A stretch of DNA of 64,000 bases from Venturia oleaginea. Lineage: Eukaryota; Ascomycota; Dothideomycetes; Venturiales; Venturiaceae. Below the pieces are notes generated by a model. The model was given only the letters and a program-made list of their open reading frames with translations. It did no database searches and had not been told where the DNA came from. Shown here piece by piece: positions 52,028 to 62,637 of the stretch; the first letter of the stretch is position 1, and every line of letters starts with the position of its first letter. The position numbers and the translations under genes are program-made. Where the stretch lies: contig JABMLP010000031.1 in assembly GCA_013176395.1 (NCBI GenBank), positions 310,001 to 374,000 on the forward strand, given 5' to 3'.

Positions 52028-52663
52028 ATGAAACTCCACTTCACCGCTAGCCTCATGATAATAGGTGCAGCTGCGCTGGCTGCTGCAGCCCCGATAAATT
52101 CCTCAGCCACTTCAACTACGAGCAGCAACATTCCGGCCGGCACACTCGTCAAAGATCCTCCTGTACCTCGAAACTGGTGGTGCTGCTACCAACCAAGCAC
52201 CCACGGATGCGCCCAGCACGTCAAAGACAGCCAGCCGGTCGTCACAGATGAGATGAAAAAGACGAAAGTATGGATCGCACCTGTCGAATGTGAGAAAAGA
52301 CCGACTCCCGCTCAGCCAGTTGAGCGTGACTTTTAGGATTGGGAGGAGGAGGAAGAGGAAGATGAGGAGGAAAAGCCAGACTATTTTTGGACACACGATT
52401 GGTCGAGGCAGAGAGATTTGAAGAAACAATCGGGATCAGAGCACGATGACCAAGAAAAAGGTGTGAAGCGCTCCGTCGAAAGCAATGACCAGAAAGAGAA
52501 TGCCAAGCGCCAGCTCGGATCGAGTATAGTGTGGTGCATGAAATTTCCAGAAGATTGCAGATATGGACGGAGATCAGTCGCAGAACAAGACGACCAGAAG
52601 CAGAAGGTCAAGAGCCAGGCCATGTTGGAAGGCTCAAAGATGTACGAACAACGAGTGTATTGA
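52028..52663 (+). CDS. Secreted Kex2-type peptide precursor (pheromone-like or RiPP-like candidate)
   Basis: Two exons, 52028-52267 and 52337-52663; 188 residues. The 69-bp intron (GTATGG...TTTTAG, phase 0) removes an in-frame TAG that is part of the acceptor, so unspliced RNA would give 102 residues. Residues 1-20 are a signal peptide (ALAAAA before PINSS). A segment WWCCYQPSTHGC lies at 50-61, and a highly acidic stretch begins at 81. Dibasic sites KR at 124-125 and 137-138 and RR at 158-159 would free the peptide 139-157, QLGSSIVWCMKFPEDCRYG. The peptide contains W-C-x6-C, the cysteine spacing of ascomycete alpha-type pheromones, although their central Gly-Gln is absent. No known family is recognised. 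A decayed copy of the last third lies 200 bp downstream. Function is inferred. Confidence 0.65.
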
Positions 52664-52840
52664 TGACTGCATGAGGCCTCAATTAAGGCAATTGAGGCTG
52701 TCTATATACATGTAATACAAGGATAAACGAAGCCCTAATAACGTATACACAACGCATGTAACAACGTATCTTAATGAGTAACTTAATAGTAACCGATAAT
52801 CGACTTAACACACGCACATAACTCAACAGGCCATGGCCGT
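52664..52840. other. Spacer between precursor gene and its decayed copy
   Basis: AT-rich 3' sequence without features. Confidence 0.4.
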
Positions 52841-52937
52841 ACAGTATAGTGTATAGGATAGCCAGAAGATTGCGGATGGGAACGGAGATCGGTCGCGGTT
52901 AAAGACGACCAGATGGAGAACATCGAGCGCCGATAAT
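52841..52937 (+). pseudogene. Decayed duplicate of the peptide cassette
   Basis: The stretch aligns with 52529-52622 of the precursor gene: AGTATAGTGT, CCAGAAGATTGC, GGAGATCGGTCGC and GACGACCAGA recur in the same order. Translated, the copy keeps PEDC, then RRSVA and DDQ, but has two TAG stops before PEDC and ends at a TAA after ERR. Confidence 0.7.
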
Positions 52938-53758
52938 CGATGGGTTGGGTTTGTGTTTCAGGTCGTTTCTAGAATGCCAGACCCGATCTATATACACTCC
53001 TATCATCTAGGACGTGAATACGGTTTATATTTGGGAAATACGGATAAGTAAGGGAACGATATTTAGCGGATTTGGGGGGGAAAGATGGGTGCCTTGATAC
53101 TTTGATGATATTGCTGAGTACTTTCTAATATCCTAGATATATATTGGTCAGCAAATACAGGTAGAGAATGCTTTGAACCAATTTGATTTACGGATCTATA
53201 TGCGGGACGCGCTAGAAACCGAGAGTACTTAGCGTATATATACCAATTCCATACAAATTGCTTAAAAGACCCTGCGCATTATCCTCTGAGAGAAAGGGTC
53301 AAAACAACTGAATGGAGAGGATTTTTGAGTTGAGCCGTGAATTTCCAGATCCCACGCCTGAATATATAATCACGCAGCGGAAGTTATGATAACGTAAGCA
53401 CTCAGACCTCGAGAACTTAATGGCATCACACAGCGAGGGATTCTAATATTCTGCAGAATTGCTTAATGATAGCTCAATTATCGCGATGTTATGGCTATTC
53501 TTAAGTTGCTAGGGTGGCTTCTAAATCAAGTATTCTAATTACTGCGGCGTGATAGATTATTCACTAGTGGACTCGGCCAAAATGGCCGTGCACTTTTCTC
53601 TCTATTCAGTATTTTGGCCCTTACTCTGACCATTTCATCGTATCGTGATCTGAAGGGGGCCTGCAAGAAAAAACATGTCTATACGTGGATATTCCTTACA
53701 TCTAAACGTACAGTAGCCGCTGCGCCAAACCCTACATTACCAAAACAAGTCCCAAAGT
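52938..53758. other. Intergenic, AT-rich
   Basis: No gene or repeat recognised. Confidence 0.45.
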
Positions 53759-55093
53759 CTATAACTCATCATGACCCCTGGCCACAGGGTCAGGTCGGTC
53801 CACTGTCTTTATGCAAATCTACTCCTTGCTTGCCTCGCCATTTTTCCCACATGGCCCAAAAGTCCTTCTCCATGGGCTTGTCCATCTGGTCTGGTAAACA
53901 CGACCACGTACTCAACGAGTAGATTGCCATATGCTGTGTCGCCTTCTTGATGTTCTTTGTGCCATATTGGCATGCCCTCTTTCTTGACCACTTCCACAAG
54001 GCCCGGTTGTACGACTTCGCCACGTTTCGTGATAACTTGACGGAGTGGCCGTCCAGATGTGTAACATTGCGCGTCCAGTCGCCCATCCATGCTTCCCGTA
54101 GCGACAAGACTTCACGCCAGAAAAGGTCGTTGCCGCGCCTTCGGAAGAATGTGCCGTCTGTTCGCTCCATAGGGTCCTCGGCGCCCTCCCCCAATGCTGG
54201 GTCTGCTTCATTGACCTCGATGACCAAGTCTCCTGCTTCCCAGTCCGGTGATTCGTCTGCATCATTTTCGAATGTCACCTGCGCGTCCGCTGGCATACCC
54301 TTCTCAAGTACTAAAGTATGCTCTCTTGCTCCCTGACCACTCTCTGCCCAGAACAAACCGGACATGGCGATTTGATAGTTTTGCCTTGGCCGTTACAAGC
54401 GCTGCACTGCACTTGCACTTGCTGGAAGATTCCCGGGGCAATGTTATGTCGTTGTATCCTCACACCGTGACCTCCACACTCTTTACACGTCTCCCCAACG
54501 CCATCCTGGCTCCCTGACCCCTCACAAGCACTGCAAACGGCCTGCTTCTCGATTGTAAATTCCTTCTCCACTCCGGTGTAGAAATCTCGTAGGGGCAATT
54601 TGATAGCAGCGTTCTTATCTGGTCCCCTCCTCACACCATGTCCACCATGTCCAAAATGCCCTGAGCCGCCAAAGAAGCGCGAGAACAAGTCGAAGGGATC
54701 GTGTCCTCCTCCACCGCCACGGCCTCCTTGATTATGCTGTTTCAATCCCTCGTGACCGTATTGATCGTAAATTCGTCGGGTTTCGTGGAGGAGAGGGCAT
54801 CGTAGGCTTCAGCTATTTGCACGAATTTGTCGTGGGCAGAATCATCGCCGGGGTTCTTATCTGGGTGATATTGTTTTGAGAGACGGCGGTAGGCCTTTTT
54901 TATGTCGCGATCTGAAGCGTCTTTGAAAGTCCCAGGAGCTGGTTGTGGTGTCAGTTTTTTGAACCTAGCTTTCGGTCTTTGATATATTTTGAGAACTCCG
55001 GTAAGTAATATATACCTTGTAGTAGTCCTCTGCACATAAGACTAGTAATGCATATGAGAGGACGAGTAGAGCAGTCCAAGAAGGGAATAACAT
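53759..55093 (-). pseudogene. ER-lumen DnaJ chaperone (SCJ1-like), multiply frameshifted
   Basis: An intron of 77 bp (54939-55015) follows the first exon, which encodes a signal peptide ([21 protein letters not shown]) and DYYK. The J domain follows ([19 protein letters not shown] with HPD), then a Gly/Phe region, four zinc-binding C-x2-C-x-G units (CSACEGSG, CKECGGHG, CSACNGQG, CPVCSG) and the substrate-binding C-terminal domain. The conserved chain can be followed only by changing frame about six times, near 54925, 54785, 54327, 54025, 53895 and 53803. Most are single missing bases, several in short A runs. The final frame ends in His-Asp-Glu-Leu and TAG at 53759, the ER-retention signal. 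Such proteins assist BiP/Kar2 in folding and ER quality control. Because there are no substitution stops, sequencing error is a serious alternative to decay. Confidence 0.85.
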
Positions 55094-57214
55094 TTTGAGA
55101 CCCCGGTTGCGCCGCGTGTCCCTCTCTGATGAGGGAAAGGTGTATTAGTGCGATTTTTGCTCAAATGAGTGACGGAGGGTGAGAGGGAGTTTGGAGAGGT
55201 AAAACATTGAGGAAGAGTGCTGTTGTTTAGAGTAAATCTTCTATCAAATACTGCTACTTGGTGAAATCTGTCAACTACGTCGCCGGATTAGGAATGCCAA
55301 GAAAAAGGGTCTTCGGAAGGATGCACCGACCTCAACTCTATCACATTCAACACCACACAACACACTACTTAACAACCATTGCCAGGCGCTTTAGGATTGC
55401 TGTTCCGCTGGGCATTATTTTACAACAACAATTCCATCGGATTCATCATTTTTCCCTCCCCTTGATGACAATACTTGATCATGATCGAAAGCTGCGAAAA
55501 ATGCTCAGAGGTGGCAAAGTCTCCAGCCAATCGCGCTGATGTTGAGACTGTATCTCACAAGAAGGATAATGTTCCCATTTAGCCTGTGTTCTGGAGATAT
55601 TCATGCTAAATTCGCGGCGGTCTCTGATCTACCAGAAGAGATCTACAAGATGACAACCGCAAACCTCGAGCTTAATTACAGCGAATTCAATATTAGGAGA
55701 ACTGCAAACAGATCCCTCAATGTCTTGGACATCCAATTGATCATCCGTGCAGTTCTCAGATGGGTTTTGGGCTCACGGCAAAGTCTTTTGCCATGTGCAC
55801 TAGGTTCAAGTGCAAAGATGGGTGGCGCGTCGTATTTTCTGTCTGCTGGCGCACAACGTCTACAATTGAACGGGCCGCTTCAAGAACCTCTTCTGTCTCT
55901 TGAAGCATCTAACGTAGGAGATCCCTCTCGCGAGACTAAGCCAAGGATTACCCTCTCCCTTCCTGGTTGTGAAGTTAGTCGGTATACAATTTGACGATCA
56001 ACTTCTACTCGGACACGCGTCTGGCAACTGTCATAATCGCTCACGAAACCGGTTCCTCGCTTTTGACCGTCCAATGTTCAACTCAACCACTTATATCAGA
56101 CCAGGCACCAGCCTTCAGTCTTTGGTGCGTACAATGAACTCCGGGCAATGAGGTCGAAAGCTTTGAGAGTGAGATAGTGCGGGTTACCCTTGGTCGTTCA
56201 ACAGGAGATAATTACCGTCGAGTTGGTTTGGTCTCGTTGTCGGGAAAACCAGATCGTAGTGCTGAGCCCGAAATGCTGAGGGCAACGATTGTTTTGTTCT
56301 GAGACGGAAATGTGGATTTGCGTCTGGAGATTTCTGAAGTCGAGTTCGACAAAGTTAGTGAGGACTGGATGCATATATATGTAGTCTCTGCTCCGTCTTA
56401 ATGGACAACGGCTGGATTGATCGGTGAACAGACATATACACGTGACCGAGACCAGGAAATCTGATTATACGTAACTCAAGCAGCTTCGTGAAAAACACAT
56501 TGGATTCGTCTAAGTATCTACTAATAGGCCTCGGGTCGTTTAGGAATACCTGCAGTTTGTTCTCCAGCTGGAGTACATTGCATAATCATAGTGCTGTTTA
56601 TCCTTGTCCAATCAAAATCATCCATCTTGCTTTCGTGGCACTATGCATGGAACTCAGAACCCTTCCCCTAAACAACTCACATACATAATAAGACGCCGTG
56701 ATAATAAACATTAGGCTGATCGCTCACAGCCTTGCGCTAGAGCTGATCTGATTGCCAAGAAAGGGTCCATAGTTCCAGTTTGCCACCTGTACAACTATGT
56801 CACGGAGTGACACTGAGAATGTTACCATGAACTGGTATACACGTGACTTCAGCGCACGAACCAGGAATCCCATATATACCTTGCGATTCCTCCCTGTACT
56901 TAGATTCTTCACGCAATGTTTTGATCCTTAGAACGATACTACCATTGACTTCTATCACGCCCGCTTATAGCTAGCACGGCTAATCATTTGTCAACGTGAT
57001 CTACGACTGCTTCTATTGCTCCCGTGACAAACTACATTCATCGGAACAACCACATAAATTATCAAACTATCGCTGCTATAATCGTATTTTTCCCAAAAGA
57101 TCATTTTCTGTAAATCATAGAGACTTATAGCGTCCGAAACTTGGGAAACATCTTTTGACGACGATTCTTCACGTCATAGACGATTGTGGGAAAGCCCCGG
57201 CTTCTTCTTAAGAC
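55094..57214. other. Long intergenic region
   Basis: No gene is supported over 2.1 kb. A 151-codon plus frame at 55539-55994 has no family signature. Palindromic and AT-rich segments only. Confidence 0.4.
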
Positions 57215-57665
57215 AAACATGCCACACATTTGCTACTATCTGCAGAGCTTGAGAATGCCTTTTTTATACAGAATCGAGTCCGTCTCAGAATTTGGGGACT
57301 TGATTTGACGAGATTACCTATCCTACGCCGAGTAGGTCTCGTGCAACTTGCCTCAAGTCTTTCCACAACATTTTCCAGTCAGTCCACCGAGCGATCAAGA
57401 AGCTCAAAAAAATCCATGACCTTCTCGGACATCAACTTGTCTGTAATGTGGTTTTCAGCTTTTCGGGCGAAAATTCGTGGCTTGGCGATTGCCTTGAATA
57501 CTTGGTCAGGAGACGCTCCTTCCTCTTTCAGGTCCGCAACCTTATCCTATTCAGCGGTGACTTGCCTAAGAATTCGAGTATTGCGATTCTCAAGCTTGAA
57601 GTTCTTTGGCGTCCCCTTAGCGCCAACGGCTAGTGTTGAATTAAGAGCTGTTCAGGAAAGTATTC
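57215..57665 (-). pseudogene. Coding-like relic with two in-frame stops
   Basis: One minus frame reads as a well-composed protein segment: FKLENRNTRILRQVTAE, then after a TAG DKVADLKEEGASPDQVF and KPRIFARKAENHITDKLMSEK, MDFFELLDRSVD, then after a TGA LENVVERLEAS. The alternation of charged and hydrophobic residues is coding-like and unlike the other five frames. I do not recognise the family. It could also be a gene whose introns I cannot place. Confidence 0.35.
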
Positions 57666-57776
57666 ATTGAAGACTTAGAAACAGCTTGTGGAGGGAAGAA
57701 AAGATTGAATGGCTTACTCGCCTAAGTGATGGCATAAAGGCCTGACTATATATACACTAGAAGTGAAAGTATGAGG

Positions 57777-59152
57777 TCATTGCCTGAACATCACGTGATA
57801 CCAAGACGCCCCTATCCCAAGATGTTTCAACATTAGCTGCTGGTTTAGACTCATCTTCGTCTTCTCTCTCGACTGCCTTGTGCTGTCGGCGAGTATCTGG
57901 CGCTTCCGACTCGGGGTCGATCGACTTTCGCTGGGATGCTCGTTTGCGTGGCGAGTGTTCAATCTATCGCTTCTCAGAGCTCCCTTGGCAAGAGTAGGTG
58001 CGCGATATAGCAAGCAGGGAGAGCGACTAGCAGCAGATAGGCTCCGACTATAAGACGACAGGTCTACAACACAATCGGTGCGACACGATACGGCAGCTGC
58101 TAGAGAACCTCATCTACTATCGTCTCCGCAAACCGTCCTGCTGCAAGCTGATGTCCAGAGCCTTGAGCCTCTCTCCAAACTGTTGCGTCCAAGTTATGGC
58201 ATTGGCAAGAGTAGGTGCGCAACACAGTAAGCAGTAAGGACGTATAGAAGGAGCTTATTGGCGGCAAATCCCCTCCCTACAAGCCAGCAGACGTAGCCTT
58301 GAGCCTCTCCCCAGACTGTTGCGTCCCAGTTATGGCATTGGCAAGAGTAGGAGCGCGATATAGCAAGTAGGGAGAGCGACATAGCAGCAGGTAGGCTCCG
58401 ACTATAAGACGGCAGGTCTATAGCACGATCGGCGCCATACAATACGGCAGCTACCAGACAGCCTCGTCCACGGGCATACCCGGGAGTATCACACCCAAGC
58501 AGCGAAATCACGACTACGATGGTTTACTATTGTCTCCAGCATCACACAACCAATACACCGCCGCATAGGAATCTGGTGCAAGGCAACTTTCACAAGCAGA
58601 AACATACTTAGGGAACCCATTGGCCTTGAGGGATAAGGCGAAACAGATAGACAAGCTGAGCATTAGAGGGAGACTGTAGGTAGAAGGATAGCGAAACACG
58701 AGCATTGCCTCTTGAGTCTACATAGCACAGATATACTAGCAGAATAACCAGTATCTACAAGAGCCAGCGGGCATTTGGAGATACTGGTTAAGGGAAAAGA
58801 GGGAGGACGGAGGGGACAGCTGGTCTTGTTTCAGTGAACGGGGCGAAGTGGGGCGCGGTGGATTATAATCTATCACGTGTCGGCTGTCTGATGAAGTCCT
58901 CCTAACCGGACATAGCTGCCTGATTAAGCGGCTGCAACCGAGTAGGATAAAATCAATCAATCAATCAATCAATCTCAGAGCTCCCAAATTTTGTTGCGTT
59001 GCTCTGGCGATTCTGATGTTCATCTTGATGGCCAGCGTATGTATGTCTGTCTTCGCAGTGGTTAAATCTTTCTCGTTGACGTTCTCGTTGGGTTGCGCTA
59101 CAGTATTGTAATCAACAGCAGTTGATTGGCTCTGGGCGGCAGTCGAACCCAT
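57777..59152 (-). pseudogene. Small gene split by a retroposon insertion
   Basis: Two pieces, 59152-58986 and 57984-57777, are in the same frame on both sides of the insertion at 57985-58972. Taking out the insert and one copy of the 13-bp duplication gives one open frame of about 124 codons starting MGSTAAQSQSTAVDYNTVAQ and passing through the join as QQNLGALRSDRLNTRH. It is hydrophilic, with basic segments (STPSRKRQ) and no signal peptide. The family is not recognised, but the continuity of frame argues that it was a real gene. Confidence 0.6.
57972..58985 (+). mobile_element. Retroposon copy 2, 5'-truncated, with 13-bp target duplication
   Basis: TCTCAGAGCTCCC at 57972-57984 is repeated at 58973-58985. 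The 988-bp insert between them matches, in reverse orientation, the first ~980 bp of the copy at 20985, at roughly 97 percent by eye. It ends in (AATC)n next to the duplication, and its other end is cut about 620 bp short of the longer copy. 5' truncation is typical of LINE-type reverse transcription. Confidence 0.92.
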
Positions 59153-59649
59153 TCAGCGCAGTGGTTGACTTATGCTGATCAGTGGTAGACAGGCCATGGT
59201 GATAGCTGATTGCTTCGGGCAGTGGCGAGCTCATTCCGAGCGGTCGGTACGCCCTGAGCAGATCTCTGATTCTGTGGAGCTGGCCCGACACAAAAGATGG
59301 TATCAACATGGCGACGGAGTACTAACACCAGGACAATTGGAGGTAACGGAAGGGGTAGGGATGTCTAACCAAGATAATTCTGAGATGGGAAGTAGGTATA
59401 TTTGAGGGACTTTGATACACGGGTTCTCCAGGCGAGGGATGGAATGTCGACTCGACTTTCATGAGTGACTAGGGAGTAACCGCATACAGGACTGAGGGGA
59501 AATATATTCTAGTTCTAAACGAGAAGGCCGAGCACCATGAGCGGCAGGACCTCAATATTATTATTATTGCTCTCGGCTTTTATCCAACCGTGGTCCGCTC
59601 CTCGCTCACCGAAACATCGCTCAGTAGGCTTACTCTGCAGACAAGTGGT
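59153..59649. other. Intergenic
   Basis: No gene recognised; short frames only. Confidence 0.45.
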
Positions 59650-61150
59650 CTACAACTCAGACTTCGTGCCTAGGCCCAACCAATCCGCACCCCTTCGAGT
59701 CACCCAGTATCCCTTCTCAACCTGAGGCCCATACCAATTCCGCCTCGTCCAAGCTGCAAAAGATAAGACCCAGCAAAACCCAACGACCCTCCAAAATCGG
59801 TTTATCTTGATGCCGAGGACTTCGCGTCCAAATGCGATAACGTGGTCCTCGAGCACGATTGCAAGTGCTTGGAAGAAGAAGAATCGCATGTCCCCGAGAT
59901 CGTGACCGACTGCGAATATGGAACCCATGGAGTGAGTAAGTCCGGTAGCGAGGAAACCGGCGAAGAGCTTCACGTAGCGAGAGGCGAATGTTCCGGGTTT
60001 GAGATTGAATATGTCGCGGGCGAAGAAGAGGCCGAAGGTGGTGGCGATCTAGCCATGCGTTAGAAGGATATACAGCGAGAAGAGAGACAAAGGAGGGTAA
60101 AACGTACTCGTCGCATCAGGAGATGTCGATATTCACTATACGACCAGAAAATTAATGCATTCCACAAAGAGAGCAGGGAAAGTCTACTTACGACCAATAT
60201 TGTCGTACTGTATACAATTGCGTGTAGTCTCCAAACATGGGTGGGAGTTCGTGCGGCGCCCATATTCTCAGGGCTGCTGCTATTGCATAGACTGCTGAAG
60301 TTGCCATACTCATGCTAAGGTTCACGTGAATGTACCACATCGACGAGCAGAGCAACTGCATGGGAAGAGAAAGGGAGAAGAATTGTGGGGGGTGGTTTCT
60401 CTCCAGTATCCACCAAATGGCATTGAAGAAGCAAATGCTAGCAATGAGTCGTCGATGAGTTTGAAGAGGGGAACTCGTAGGAATTGTATTATGACGAATT
60501 TCCTTGTGTATGTTAGTATATTGCGGTAATCTGTATATTGTGGATAGTTGGAGCAGGAAATGGCACTGAATATCCGGTTGAAAGCATTGCGTGGAGCTAG
60601 AGAGAGTTACATGCGAGGAGCTAGAGAGATACATGCGAGCCATTGATGAGAATCTCATGTCGACGACTTACCAGCGACTATAATTCCGATCCGGAGCCTG
60701 TGGCACATTTTTGACCTGATGAGACCATCCCACTCCTCTTATGGCCAAAGTATATCCAAAGCTCCAAACCAATCTATTCCAATAACCTTGCGGCACGCGG
60801 GACTCCTCCTCTCCATCTTTTCTTTGAACTTCATGAGACGACGCACCGCTCGTTTTATGCCACTTCTCTTTGTCCGGATTACTCAGTACCACTCGGTCAA
60901 CCCAGTTACACAGCATAGTTCCATGAATCGATAAGAACATGTAGGACTCGGCATATGGCGCATCGAAGCGATATCTAAGCGCCGTCCATGTTACTGCTGC
61001 AAAAAGTATTGCGCTGAGAATTGTACGAAGCTTGGTCGGCTGAAAGGCACAAATCAAAGGGAGTAAAAGTAGAGATTCAGCCTGAGCGAAAAGAATCCAA
61101 ACAGAGGAAATGGGCTGGCGCTGATGGAAAGGGGTCCATAACGCAATCAT
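59650..61150 (-). CDS. Wax-synthase-like membrane acyltransferase (MBOAT-type), one frameshift
   Basis: Four exons, 61150-60672, 60502-60192, 60135-60108 (28 nt) and 60048-59650; all introns are GT-AG, and a TACTAAC branch point precedes the second exon. About 405 residues if whole. Seven or more membrane helices. Family marks are YMFLSIHGTMLCNWVDRVVLSNP-type loop, RGVGWSHQVKNVP, PPMFGDYTQLYTVRQYW, the short exon EYRHLLMRR supplying the active-site His, and SRYVKLFAGFLATGLTHSMG. Relatives esterify hydroxyls of terpenoids, fatty alcohols or mycotoxins at the ER. In exon 2 the frame changes between KFVIIQFLRVPLFKLIDD and ASICFFNAIWW, near 60440, consistent with one missing base; exon phases also demand this. 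The substrate is unknown. Confidence 0.75.
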
Positions 61151-62637
61151 CGTGGAGGCGAAGAGGTTGGATATGGCTATGTGCGGATGATGGTCCGGAT
61201 TTAAAGGAGATATCTCATCTGATCTGTACGGGTCTGTTGGCGATCAATTGAGATACATAGTATTCTACTTCTACTATTCTGGGTTCATAGTGCGCTATGA
61301 CAGGCTTTGCGATCAGCAATGCGGACTTCCTTTCTTCGGCCTGTTTACCGGGCTGACCTCGACAAGGTCTATGATATACACCATGTCGTTGAATATATTG
61401 CCACCAGGGACCCCAAGACTGACAGGGTTCTACTGAATTTTTTTCAATGAGACCATAGTTCAAGCCAACTATAGTCTTTCCGGATCTCTGTGGCATCAAA
61501 CTTAGTAAGCGCATGAGTTCCTGGCGCAGACGACACGAATGCTGGTTGGCGTCAAACACGCGTCTTGATACTCCTGAGAGAAAGTACTGCCAGGACCATC
61601 GATCGTTATTTTTATCTTGACCCTAGCGACTGTGTTCTGATTGATCCGCAAGCCTGTCACTTGTACGTTTCTCGTGGAGCGGCCCCATACAACTGCTCAC
61701 TCGCATATTTTCTTTTGAGTCCATCTGTGGGGCAAGAGGGGTCGTAACGAGGAGGATAAACGGCGCCAAGGACATTATTTGTGGTAGCTATAGGCTGTAC
61801 TTCTGTTACTATCCATAGCTATGATTCTCAACCCTAATTATTACTCATCGTCTGGATATTGGCCGGCTTGTCTTTCCCCGACTCTTGATAAGCTAAATTC
61901 TCCCTCAAAGTCCTTGTAGCTTCATGTTGCGTCGAATCCAAGCCGGAATTCCCGATCGTACAAACCTCGTATCAGGATACCAGCCAGGTCGCTTACTCGG
62001 ATCCAATTTCGATATGATTGGTGGAGGAAAATGGGCTCAACGCCGGGGTGTTAGCAAAAAGAAACTTGAGACAGAATACCGTGACAAATGCATGTTGTGC
62101 TTAGTACATCAAACATGCACATTCTTCGAGTTCTTTTTACTGATTGATTGAGTGATTCTCAGAGCTCTGCCCAGTAGTAAAGCTGTAGTACAGTCCAGTT
62201 AAAATAAGTAGATTAGTTGATATTTTCCCTTTACTGGGCCTTTAGTAATGAGATCTGTACTATAGCTTAGTAAAAGCCTCCGGAACGGTCCTATCCGCGT
62301 CCTTGGCCATCAATGCATCGATCACCTTGGCGTAGATCAGAATTTCGGGCGTTATTACTCAGTTGATCAAAGAAAACTTGAAGAATGTGCACATTGATGC
62401 ACAAAGCACAATAGTATTTGAAGCCTTTGTCTTGACAAAATCTTGTGTACGCAAATTCGAGTGCATATGTATCTAGAAAGAATAAGGGGGCACGCGCTCT
62501 AGCCTCATTTGTCATATCATGCCCGATGCAGCCTAGCTTCTGTAGAGAATCCCAACCACGTCCCATGTTGCTAAATTCCTCCATCACCATTTCTATCACC
62601 TTTTCCATCACTCTCATCATGGGAATCTCGAGCCAGA
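61151..62637. other. Intergenic
   Basis: No gene recognised over 1.5 kb; frames on both strands are short and lack family features. Confidence 0.45.

Noticed and set aside
52268..52336. Stop at 52334 as the true end of the secreted protein
   Set aside because: The frame continues open for 109 codons beyond it, and a GT-AG phase-0 intron removes it; kept as an intron rather than a nonsense mutation.
55539..55994. 151-codon plus frame in a long intergenic region
   Set aside because: No signature, signal peptide or conserved motif.
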